DNA of 64,000 bases from an uncultured Pseudomonadota bacterium (GTDB lineage: Bacteria > Pseudomonadota > Gammaproteobacteria > Ga0077536), in assembly GCA_903825645.1 (NCBI GenBank), contig CAIKBL010000051.1, positions 62,001-126,000 on the forward strand, in the 5' to 3' direction. The first letter of the stretch is position 1. Every line of letters begins with the position of its first letter. This document shows, piece by piece, positions 43,997-51,575 of this stretch. The notes beneath the pieces were generated by a model. The model saw only the letters and a list, made by a program, of their open reading frames with translations. It made no database searches and was not told the DNA's origin. Made by a program: the position numbers and the translations under genes.

Positions 43997-45016
43997 ATGA
44001 AAATTGATTGTTTGATGCCCGCCGCCATGCCTGCCGAGGTCGCTGAGCGGAGTAAAGCGCTGGAAACCCTCGGCTTTGATGGAGTGTGGACGTTCGAGGC
44101 GACGAATGATGCGTTTTTTCCGTTAGCCTATGCGGCGGCGAATACGACTCGGCTGGAACTCGGGACCAATATCGCGGTTGCCTTCGCGCGAACGCCTTTC
44201 GCAATGGCCCAGATAGCATGGGATCTGCAGCGCTATTCAAATGGACGTTTCCATCTCGGGCTCGGCACACAGGTCCGTGCCCATGTCGAACGGCGGTTCT
44301 CCGCGGCATTTGAACATCCGGCGGCCCGCGTCACCGACTATATCCGTTGTGTGCGGGCGATTTGGGATACCTTCCAGAATCAGACCCGCCCCAATTACCA
44401 GGGGCCTTTTTATCAGTTCAAACTGATCAATCCCTTTTTCGATCCCGGCCCGATCACCCAGCCCAATATTCCAATATATCTCGCCGGCGTGAATCCGCGC
44501 ATGTGTCGGGCGGCGGGAGAAGTCGCCGATGGCTTCCACGTCCATCCAATGCACACGGCGGGCTATTTACGGGATGTGGTGCGTCCAGCGCTCGACGAGG
44601 GCGCGCGTACCCGTAATCTGCGGGTCAGCGACATGAGCCTATATTCCCCGGTTTTCGTGATCACCGGAGAAACACCGGCAGAGATGGATGCGATGGCTAA
44701 AGCAGTACGCAAGCAGATCGCTTTCTATGGCTCGACCCCGAGTTATGCCGCCGTGCTCGAATATCTCGGGTACCACGAACTCGGCAAGAAACTAGGCGCA
44801 CTGATGCGAGAAGGGCGTATGGACGACATGGCCGCGGCGGTACCCGACGCACTTATTGAGCATGTCGCGATCATCGGGCAACCTCATGAAATAGGCGCGA
44901 TGCTGCGGAGTCGATACGCGGGACTCCTCGACCGTGTCTCGTTGTACATGACGATGGGCGGCGAGGGGAATTTTACGCGTTGGCCAGAATTGATTAAAGC
45001 GATCCATACGCCCTGA
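43997..45016 (+). CDS. LLM-class F420-dependent oxidoreductase (TIGR03617-like)
   Basis: Luciferase-like monooxygenase-fold protein of 339 residues, matching the TIGR03617 subgroup predicted to use F420. Visible features are FDGVWTFEATNDAFFPLAYA, LELGTNIAVAFARTPF, GRFHLGLGTQVRAHVERRF, and PIYLAGVNPRMCRAAGEVADGFHVHPMHT split over the flavin-binding face. Whether this organism makes F420 is not shown here; FMN use is possible. It follows the acyl-CoA dehydrogenase and ends before a hairpin. Confidence 0.88.
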   Translation: MKIDCLMPAAMPAEVAERSKALETLGFDGVWTFEATNDAFFPLAYAAANTTRLELGTNIAVAFARTPFAMAQIAWDLQRYSNGRFHLGLGTQVRAHVERRFSAAFEHPAARVTDYIRCVRAIWDTFQNQTRPNYQGPFYQFKLINPFFDPGPITQPNIPIYLAGVNPRMCRAAGEVADGFHVHPMHTAGYLRDVVRPALDEGARTRNLRVSDMSLYSPVFVITGETPAEMDAMAKAVRKQIAFYGSTPSYAAVLEYLGYHELGKKLGALMREGRMDDMAAAVPDALIEHVAIIGQPHEIGAMLRSRYAGLLDRVSLYMTMGGEGNFTRWPELIKAIHTP

Positions 45017-45025
45017 GGTTGTCGC

Positions 45026-45055
45026 CACCGAGGGTGTTTGCAAGCGCCCTCGGTG
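45026..45055 (+). terminator. Hairpin after the LLM oxidoreductase
   Basis: Nine-base perfect stem CACCGAGGG / CCCTCGGTG with a 12-base loop, starting 9 bases after the stop. It lies between convergent genes. There is no T-run, so it may serve as a weak or factor-dependent terminator. Confidence 0.5.
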
Positions 45056-45102
45056 TGTCGCGCGCCGGGATCTGTCCTTTGGACGACACGCCCCACTCAG
45101 GC

Positions 45103-45708
45103 TCAGCTGGCAGTGCGTTCCGTCGCTTTGGACGATCCTTCGCTCGTGGTCTTAGAAACCGCGCGCGTGCGGGCACGGTAGGGCCCTTGTTTGCGCCCAG
45201 ACAAGTACTTCACTTCGAGATAATTATACAAGGTCACCAACGCGTCTTCGGCGGGGACGGGCTTGCCGGTGAGCTCTTGTAATCGTAGCGCGAGATACCG
45301 CTCTGGAAAAGCCGACATCGAGAGTAGTTCGAGATCGTCGGCGTCGATGCGGGTCGTACGCGTTGCTGCGTCAATATTGATGATTTGATCAAGTCGCCGC
45401 GCATTCAGATTGAAATGGCCGATGAGTTGTGCCCCATGGGTCGCAAAAATCCGGAGGAGATCGGTTCGTTCCAGCGAGCTGTCGCAGAGCAGTTCAATCT
45501 CCGTAAGGGCAATCTTGACGAGGAAGCGAAAGACGTCCGACTCCCGGGCTTTTAGACGCCGGCCAATGGCTCGGATGCGTCCAAAATCCGACGTACTGAT
45601 GCGCAACGAGATGCTGCGCTTGCTGTTGTCATTGATGAGCTCGGTACCCAATTTTTTCAACGCAAGCGGTTTCGCTCGTGATTTTCCAGAAGTAGAGGTC
45701 TCAGGCAT
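45103..45708 (-). CDS. Hypothetical protein, possible ribbon-helix-helix DNA-binding
   Basis: A 201-residue basic protein that I do not recognise as a named family. Residues about 31-75 (SKRSISLRISTSDFGRIRAI then a helical RRLKARESDVFRFLVKIAL) fit a beta-strand followed by two helices, as in ribbon-helix-helix regulators. The middle is helical, and the C-terminus (from about 170) is basic and Ser/Thr-rich. It lies downstream of the TonB/porin operon on the same strand. A perfect palindrome sits 5 bases upstream of the start, which suggests autoregulation. Function is inference. Confidence 0.6.
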   Translation of the reverse strand: MPETSTSGKSRAKPLALKKLGTELINDNSKRSISLRISTSDFGRIRAIGRRLKARESDVFRFLVKIALTEIELLCDSSLERTDLLRIFATHGAQLIGHFNLNARRLDQIINIDAATRTTRIDADDLELLSMSAFPERYLALRLQELTGKPVPAEDALVTLYNYLEVKYLSGRKQGPYRARTRAVSKTTSEGSSKATERTAS

Positions 45709-45712
45709 GGTG

Positions 45713-45724
45713 TACCACGTGGTA
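45713..45724. promoter_or_regulatory. Palindrome TACCACGTGGTA at the start of the possible RHH gene
   Basis: A perfect 12-base palindrome immediately upstream of ATG 45708, covering the region where a ribosome-binding site would be. Binding there would block expression. No second copy was spotted in the other intergenic regions of the window. Confidence 0.5.
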
Positions 45725-45798
45725 TGAATAAGTTATGCCGTCGATGGTAAGTCGGAATAATGACGTGATCTTTACCAAATGATGACAAGGAATGCTGA

Positions 45799-46476
45799 CT
45801 ATTTCTTGGTCGCATCAATCGCGTTTTTTTCCAACTGTTGGTAGGCCTTGTCTTCGAGTGTCTGAATCTGGTTCTCGACTGAAACACTATTGAGGCCGGT
45901 CAAGGGCTCTCGCTGACGGAGCGCGTCCCAAACGGATTTTTGTTTATATCTCTGGAGCAGATTCTGGTTCAGCTGGTAAAGGGCGAGGTTCTTTTTTTCG
46001 GCATCCTGCAGCTCACGCGTAGTGACGGTCAGTTTTTCCTCCTGTCTTAACCGGAGCGCTCCAACCGTTTCAAGCTGGTGTAGAGTATCTTTATATTTAT
46101 CGACAACTTCGTGCAATTTTGCCGTCGTTTTTTCAAGACGATCGTGCGCCTTTTCGAGATTCGCCGAGATCTCCGCAAGTTGCTTGCCCGCGATCCCGAG
46201 AGCCGCCTCGGCTTTGGTGAGCGTCGCCTTCTGTACCGTCAGGTTATGGGTGGCATTTTCAATGGCCTTCGTCTTCTCGGTCAATTCGCCCTGGGCTTTG
46301 GCTAGATCAACTTCTGCTTTGGTTTTTTGCAGCGCAATTTGCTTCAGAAGACCCTGCGCTTTCATCAGGGCCTGTTGTGTCTGCTCCGGATTTTCAGCCA
46401 CTGCGCGGTCGATCGCCAAGGCATTCACTAAAATGATACTCAGGAGTAGCCGGACCAGCACGGAAATTTCAACCAT
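45799..46476 (-). CDS. Periplasmic coiled-coil protein of the TonB/porin operon
   Basis: A 225-residue protein with a signal peptide (VLVRLLLSIILVNALAIDRAVA) and then an almost unbroken heptad-patterned coiled coil from about 30 to 170 (for example LAKAQGELTEKTKAIENA, LEKTTAKLHEVVDKYKDTL). A short helical tail follows. No catalytic motif is seen. Its start is 10 bases after the porin stop, so it is coupled to it. It could bridge the outer-membrane porin and the TonB complex across the periplasm, which is inference from position and shape. Family not recognised. Confidence 0.75.
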   Translation of the reverse strand: MVEISVLVRLLLSIILVNALAIDRAVAENPEQTQQALMKAQGLLKQIALQKTKAEVDLAKAQGELTEKTKAIENATHNLTVQKATLTKAEAALGIAGKQLAEISANLEKAHDRLEKTTAKLHEVVDKYKDTLHQLETVGALRLRQEEKLTVTTRELQDAEKKNLALYQLNQNLLQRYKQKSVWDALRQREPLTGLNSVSVENQIQTLEDKAYQQLEKNAIDATKK

Positions 46477-46485
46477 AGAGGCAAC

Positions 46486-48207
46486 TCAGAATTTTGCGTT
46501 GATGTCGAACTGCAACACATCGATGGCGAGCGGCGGTCCATCTATTGTCGTAGAGGAAGACCAATAGGTACGCAGCCAAACATTCTTGGACAAGCCATAC
46601 TTGGCGACCAATCGATAACCCTTGGCATCTGTGCCACCGCGATGGAAATCATCATCCGTAAAAGCATCCAGGACAGCATCCCGCTGGAGGTAACGGTATG
46701 CGGCCGATACCTGCCAGTCGCCAAATTTACTGATCAAGGGCCAACCCACAGTCACATCGAATTGCCATCCGATCGTGCGGTTTGCGAATTGTGAAGCCGA
46801 GTTTTTTTGTGGTTGGTAAACGATGTTTGAATTCGCTAAGCGTTGTACGATTTGATTTTTGTCGAACCCGAAATTCTTGACGATATCCGTCGTCAGCACG
46901 ACGTGATAAGGCGCCAGATCGGCGAGATCCAGCGATCCAGTCAGATCCATCAGTTTGTAGTCGGAGGCCAATGCAAAAAGCTGATTAGCACCGGTGGTCG
47001 GGTTAGAAGTATCCGCTATATTGAAGAGTAGGTTTCCCTTCTGTAGGTACAGCGGCGCGGTGCTGTCATTCACGCCATTGCCGTTGATTGGGTTCTGCTT
47101 GCCTGCAATGTGGATGTAATCGTAGAAGGCGCCGCCTAGTTTCAATTTGCTTTGACTTTCAAATTCCCAGGTTGTCGTGGCTTGCGCGGCGGCCAGCCAT
47201 TTCTGCATGCCCGTAAACTGGACCTGCTGTAACGGGAACAAGCCAGCAGTCGTCGCGATCTGGCGATCTCTGCCAGCGCTATCGTCCAGACCATCACCCA
47301 CCAGGGAATAGCGATAGGTGGCGGCAACCCCGTCAAAATTGATGTCCTCATCCCAAACGAGATTGGTCGTAAAAAATGGATTTAACATGCGCCCAAAGCT
47401 CAACGTAAACCACGGCCGTCCCCCATTATCGCTTGGCGCATCGTACCGAAGGGATGCCAAGTCGATTTGAATCGGGAAGCGTTGCAGGGAGCTGCCCAAT
47501 GTCTGATTGAGCGAAACCGGCGTGGTCTCATCACCGGTCGCGACCCTGAAATCAACTGTCCAGTCGTCCGCGATCCGGGCTGTTAAGCCAATCCGCGCAC
47601 GTTCTTTCCACAAGTTTTGATCTTTTGAGGTATTCAGAAAAGCCTTGTTTCCGGCGGCAGACGCACCCCCGGCCGCATTCACCGCGAGGATATTCAGATA
47701 CGAATTGTTGGCGCTCAGCCAGGTCGGATTACCCTGACCGTAGAAAGTGGTGTCATTTCTAAAACGAAGATCGCCGTGGAATTCAACACTGTTTACCCAA
47801 GAGGGCAAGGCGTCAGGGGTACCCCAGCGCTCTTGTTTCGCCTTGGTCAGCACGTCATTCAGCACGTCCTCACGGAGTTCCGAGCGTACCTGCTCCCTGA
47901 TTTCCTGTTTCACGAATTCGGGCACATAGGGCACCCTTACTATTTTCTGGTTATCCGGCGGCGAGGCGGGGATCGGGCTCGCCGTCGCGCCAGTCGCGAC
48001 AGCGTCCTGCTCCGCTTTTTTCACCAGCGCCTTAGCGGCAGCCTCATTCAACACGCCTTGCTTCACCAGCGCATCCACCAGGCTTAGGACGGTCGCTTTA
48101 AGCGTCAGCAGATCTTGCTTTTCGTCCGCGCGAGCGGCAGTCGAGGATATGACGCCGCCGACCAGGGCGGCAACGCATGCGCCGGTTAGTATCGATGAAT
48201 ACTTCAC
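46486..48207 (-). CDS. Large putative porin in the TonB/ExbBD operon
   Basis: Outer-membrane beta-barrel precursor of 573 residues. It has a signal peptide ending near ARADE, a helical N-terminal part (LVDALVKQGVLNEAAAKALV, then a charged helix to about 130), and a barrel from EFHGDLRFRNDTTFY to the final FDINAKF with C-terminal Phe. It is related to the porin at 39885 and resembles the Pfam putative-porin family rather than TonB-dependent receptors: no plug domain or clear TonB box is present. Yet it lies 32 bases after tonB in the same operon, an unusual pairing. Confidence 0.87.
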   Translation of the reverse strand: MKYSSILTGACVAALVGGVISSTAARADEKQDLLTLKATVLSLVDALVKQGVLNEAAAKALVKKAEQDAVATGATASPIPASPPDNQKIVRVPYVPEFVKQEIREQVRSELREDVLNDVLTKAKQERWGTPDALPSWVNSVEFHGDLRFRNDTTFYGQGNPTWLSANNSYLNILAVNAAGGASAAGNKAFLNTSKDQNLWKERARIGLTARIADDWTVDFRVATGDETTPVSLNQTLGSSLQRFPIQIDLASLRYDAPSDNGGRPWFTLSFGRMLNPFFTTNLVWDEDINFDGVAATYRYSLVGDGLDDSAGRDRQIATTAGLFPLQQVQFTGMQKWLAAAQATTTWEFESQSKLKLGGAFYDYIHIAGKQNPINGNGVNDSTAPLYLQKGNLLFNIADTSNPTTGANQLFALASDYKLMDLTGSLDLADLAPYHVVLTTDIVKNFGFDKNQIVQRLANSNIVYQPQKNSASQFANRTIGWQFDVTVGWPLISKFGDWQVSAAYRYLQRDAVLDAFTDDDFHRGGTDAKGYRLVAKYGLSKNVWLRTYWSSSTTIDGPPLAIDVLQFDINAKF

Positions 48208-48239
48208 ACTTAATTTCCGTTCAGCTAGGACTAACAGGT

Positions 48240-48893
48240 TTATCGGGACGCCACTCTGAGCTTCAGGGGTTGAGGCATGTCTTTGGGACGCGCCTCAGTC
48301 ATGTGCAGGGCCGCGAGTGCTCGCGCCAGCGCGGCATCGATCTTCGGGTTGCCCGCCGAACCGACCAATTCGAATTTTTCGACGCTGCCGTCTTCCTTGA
48401 TCCAAATTTTGGCCACCACGGCATACTTAGCACCGCGGGCCGCGTCATCGTTAGCCAGACGGTCCTGCAGATCACGTTGGAACAGCCCGGCGTACCATCG
48501 ATTCCGATCTCCGCCCCCGATAATGCCGCGCCCGCCCTTATGGGCAGCCAGCCCAAATCCATCCGATCCGGCAACGCCCTCCGCATCAAGCCCCAAATCT
48601 TCAGAGGGCGGGGTGTCATCCGCCGCGGCCTTGTCGGGGACCGGATCTGCCTTTTGTTCGGGAACACTCACTTCTTCCTTGGGCGGTGGCTCTTCCACCT
48701 TAGGCGGTGGTGGCGGAGGGGGAGGGGGCTGCACCAACGAAATTTCCTGCACTTTCGGCGGCGGTGGGAGTCCACCGGCGCCGAGCCCATGCAGCAGGCG
48801 ATAACCGAGAAAACCCAACGTCAACATAAACAACACCGCCGCGATGACCGGCCCATGGCGACGTCCGAACGATTCTTTTTTTACCATCCGCAT
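48240..48893 (-). CDS. tonB: TonB-family energy transducer
   Basis: A 217-residue TonB-like protein with one N-terminal membrane anchor (about 15-35), a proline-rich rigid linker including a run of nine prolines followed by Lys-Val-Glu-Glu repeats, and a C-terminal TonB-type domain (about 140-217) with VVAKIWIKEDGSVEKFELVG and the NPKIDAALARALAAL helix. A glycine-rich segment (HKGGRGIIGGGDRN) precedes it. It would transmit the proton-motive force from the ExbB/ExbD pair encoded just upstream to an outer-membrane partner, most simply the porin encoded next. Confidence 0.92.
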   Translation of the reverse strand: MRMVKKESFGRRHGPVIAAVLFMLTLGFLGYRLLHGLGAGGLPPPPKVQEISLVQPPPPPPPPPKVEEPPPKEEVSVPEQKADPVPDKAAADDTPPSEDLGLDAEGVAGSDGFGLAAHKGGRGIIGGGDRNRWYAGLFQRDLQDRLANDDAARGAKYAVVAKIWIKEDGSVEKFELVGSAGNPKIDAALARALAALHMTEARPKDMPQPLKLRVASR

Positions 48894-48924
48894 GGGTAGC
48901 TCACCGCAGGGTGTAACGTCGTGG

Positions 48925-49335
48925 CTACTTGACTATTTTTTGCGTGACGAGACCAATGTGGGTAATGCCAACTTTCCCCACGAGATCGAGGACGTCCATG
49001 ACCAACTGATATTGAACGGTGGCATCGCCCTTGATAACGACCGGTAGATCGGGATTCGCGCCGTATAGCGACGTGAGCCTGGACTCGAGCTCTTGAATAC
49101 TCACCGGGTAGGTGTCGAGGTAGATGTTTCCTTCCGCGGTTATCGTTACGGCTTTCGTTTTAGGCTCACCGAGCGAGGGCGTCTTGCTGGCCTGAGGTAA
49201 ATTGACCTTTATTCCCTGCACAGACGCTGTGGTCATGATGATGAAGATCAGCAGCAATACAAAGGTCAGGTCGACCATCGGGGTGATGTTGATATCGTCG
49301 TACGGCTCGCTGTCGTCTTTAATCTCAGCAGACAT
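48925..49335 (-). CDS. exbD: Biopolymer transport protein ExbD
   Basis: A 136-residue proton-channel subunit. After a short cytoplasmic start comes the single membrane helix with the essential Asp (DINITPMVDLTFVLLLIFII), then a periplasmic domain with the usual VTITAEGNIYLD and PVVIKGDATVQYQLVMDVLD strands. Its AGGAAT ribosome-binding site overlaps the ExbB stop. Forms the channel with the ExbB-like protein. Confidence 0.95.
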   Translation of the reverse strand: MSAEIKDDSEPYDDINITPMVDLTFVLLLIFIIMTTASVQGIKVNLPQASKTPSLGEPKTKAVTITAEGNIYLDTYPVSIQELESRLTSLYGANPDLPVVIKGDATVQYQLVMDVLDLVGKVGITHIGLVTQKIVK

Positions 49336-49344
49336 ATCAGATTC

Positions 49345-51126
49345 CTAGGCGCCGTGTGCTTCGTTGAGTCTCGCCAAGAATTCATCCGCGAAGACCCGCA
49401 TGTCCGCGATACCTTCCTTGGCACGTGATCCTAAATAGTTGTAGCCAAACAAGGCCGGAATCGCGACACCCAGTCCTGCTACGGTAGCGAGCAGCGCCGC
49501 TGCCATGCCCGGCGCGATGGCTGAGATATTCACATCGCCGGTGGATGCGATCGTCGCAAACGTGACCATCACCCCCACCACGGTTCCTAACAGACCGATG
49601 AAGGGTCCGCCGGAAATGGCGATGGTCAGCAGGACCAGCAGACTGTTGATTTTCTGGCTCTCGCGAACCATCGTCGCGTCGAGCGAGGCACGGATAGAAT
49701 TGATGGATTTGGCATCGAGCCCTATGCCAGAGTGCGTTGCCGCTGCATCCAGCCTGCGCCGGACTTCGTCCAGACCCTGGCGGTAAACCCGGAAAAGCGG
49801 TGAGTCGCCAAAAGATGCCTCGCCTTCGACGAGCGCGTCAAGTTGGGTCGCGGTGACCTGGGTGTGATACGCATCGAGGAATCGCGCTGAGGCGCGACGG
49901 TTTCGGCCCAGCGCCGAGGCCTTTATAAACATCACGAGGAAAGCAGCCGCCGCCATCACGAGGCAGACGCCGATAACAGTCTGCTCCACGATCGCTTCCT
50001 TGTTACCGAAGACAAATTGCACGATGGTGCCAAAGCGACTGGCGGACTTCGTTTCGCCTTCGGTCCCAGCGTTATCCTGATTTTCGTCGGCCGAATAATG
50101 CATCACCAACTCGTTCTTCTCGCCTTCAATACCCGCTTCGGCCAGGAAGAAGTCAGGCGTTTTCGCGCCGGTGTAAAAACGTAACTCATCGAGCTGCATC
50201 GCAAGCAGACCCTCGCCGCCAACACCGCCACCAACGTTTATGGCCCCTCCCATTTCGGAGACGTTTACGGGCACTTTGCCTGCCGACTTTCCGTTAACGA
50301 AAAGTTCAAGCTGACCGCTGACGATTGAAACCGCCAGATGTGTCCATTGCCCTGCGGTGATGGGAGTTGGCGCGGTGACATCCATGGCCCCAACGCGTGC
50401 GACGACGTGGCCGCCCGACACGATGAGGCTAAACCGTTGGTCCCGGTCGCTCCGGTCCAAGAGGTATCCCACCGCCGTGGGGATGGCGTCGAATTTCACC
50501 CACAGCGAGGCTGCCCACCCCTTACCCATTAGTCGCAGGCTCGACGCATCCTGGACCTGGAAGGAGGAGGCGGTACCGCTCATACTCGCCCCGCTACCAA
50601 TGAGCGAAGCCGGATTCGAAATGGTGTGCCCGAGCGTCGGAACGGCATAGGCCGTACTGTCGACGACGGCCCCGGCAAGATCGGCGAAATGAAAATTTGC
50701 CGCCGTATCGACGTCAAACGTGTTGGCGATGTCATCCGCTTTTGTCGCCTTCTGGTTACCGAAATAAAGGTACAGCTTATTCTCTTTCGACTGGGGCAAA
50801 AGATTTGGCACCTTGACCCACACAAAGGCTATCTGCGAAGCCACGTCGAAGCGCTCTACGTGGTATTTCAACGGCGTCTTGTCGTCTCCGGCGATGATTC
50901 TGAAATCAGCCCCGCCTTCTTTTACATTCAAGAATTGCGGGAAATTTCCCGAATGCAGCCGTAACAGCACCGGCAAGTTGGCGACAGGTGTCGTCACATT
51001 GAGCCCGGCCACCGTCGTATCAACCGTGATCACCTTTCGCGATGACCAATCCGGGTTCCACCAAGCGAAGGCACTAGGCACGTGCAGGCTCAAAGCAAAA
51101 ATTGCGGCAATAACGAGACGTGCCAT
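49345..51126 (-). CDS. exbB: ExbB/TolQ-type channel protein with N-terminal DUF2341 and LamG-like domains
   Basis: A 593-residue fusion. It starts with a signal peptide (RLVIAAIFALSLHVPSAFA), then a DUF2341 domain opening with WWNPDWSSRKVITVD (about 22-130), and a concanavalin/LamG-like domain (about 140-350, with SLWVKFD and WTHLAVSIVSGQLELFVNG). A membrane helix follows near 395-420, then a MotA/TolQ/ExbB channel domain (about 425-590) with ISGGPFIGLLGTVVGVM and PGMAAALLATVAGLGVAIPA. Ordinary ExbB is about 240 residues. The added part faces the periplasm and probably binds glycan or protein. ATG 51126 gives the signal peptide; the frame extends to 51261. First gene of the operon. Confidence 0.9.
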   Translation of the reverse strand: MARLVIAAIFALSLHVPSAFAWWNPDWSSRKVITVDTTVAGLNVTTPVANLPVLLRLHSGNFPQFLNVKEGGADFRIIAGDDKTPLKYHVERFDVASQIAFVWVKVPNLLPQSKENKLYLYFGNQKATKADDIANTFDVDTAANFHFADLAGAVVDSTAYAVPTLGHTISNPASLIGSGASMSGTASSFQVQDASSLRLMGKGWAASLWVKFDAIPTAVGYLLDRSDRDQRFSLIVSGGHVVARVGAMDVTAPTPITAGQWTHLAVSIVSGQLELFVNGKSAGKVPVNVSEMGGAINVGGGVGGEGLLAMQLDELRFYTGAKTPDFFLAEAGIEGEKNELVMHYSADENQDNAGTEGETKSASRFGTIVQFVFGNKEAIVEQTVIGVCLVMAAAAFLVMFIKASALGRNRRASARFLDAYHTQVTATQLDALVEGEASFGDSPLFRVYRQGLDEVRRRLDAAATHSGIGLDAKSINSIRASLDATMVRESQKINSLLVLLTIAISGGPFIGLLGTVVGVMVTFATIASTGDVNISAIAPGMAAALLATVAGLGVAIPALFGYNYLGSRAKEGIADMRVFADEFLARLNEAHGA

Positions 51127-51575
51127 TGAGGTTTTATTCCGTATTTTTGATATTCCTAGGGCGCGAATTATCGAGACATAATTATTACAGGGGCGTGAAG
51201 ACGACTTCGAAATCGCCCCGACTCGATCAACCAAGACCATGAAAATAATGGAGAAATACATCGCTTTTCGATTCTGTTTGGCGACGCCACCCCAAAAACT
51301 AGTGTAGGCGGGAATAAGATTTTTAAAAAATTACAATATCGCCTTACTGTCTGGTTTTACTTAATTTATTTTTTTTATTGCGATCTCCAGGCAATGCCAA
51401 CATGGAATCTCTTCGAACGCTCCTCTACTGAATACGCACCCTGTGTGCTCACTAGCTGCGTGCTACTTCGACGATCGGTGCCTACTCGGATTTTTTTTTA
51501 GCTTCCCGCCGTGCCGCAAAATGACGTAGATTCGCGTCGCTTCTCGCGCCTTAACATCATCCTTGAATTTACAGC
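51127..51575. other. AT-rich divergent promoter region
   Basis: 449 bases between the ExbB operon (minus) and the TPR gene (plus), clearly richer in A+T than the genes beside it, with long T- and A-runs around 51320-51380. A hairpin with GGGGCG/CGCCCC arms and an inner GAAG/CTTC stem (51190-51219) lies in the presumed ExbB leader. No reliable -35/-10 pair could be fixed. Confidence 0.5.

Noticed and set aside
45745-45785. Pho-box-like TGTCAT/GTCAT repeats on the minus strand between the coiled-coil and possible RHH genes
   Set aside because: Repeats are two helical turns apart with a poor middle copy, and there is no -10 at the expected place.
51127-51261. Longer ExbB start at 51261
   Set aside because: It would put 45 residues before a perfect signal peptide; ATG 51126 gives normal export.
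51345-51370. CTGTCT in the TPR/ExbB divergent region as a possible Pho box
   Set aside because: Only one half-site; the position 11 bases on does not match.
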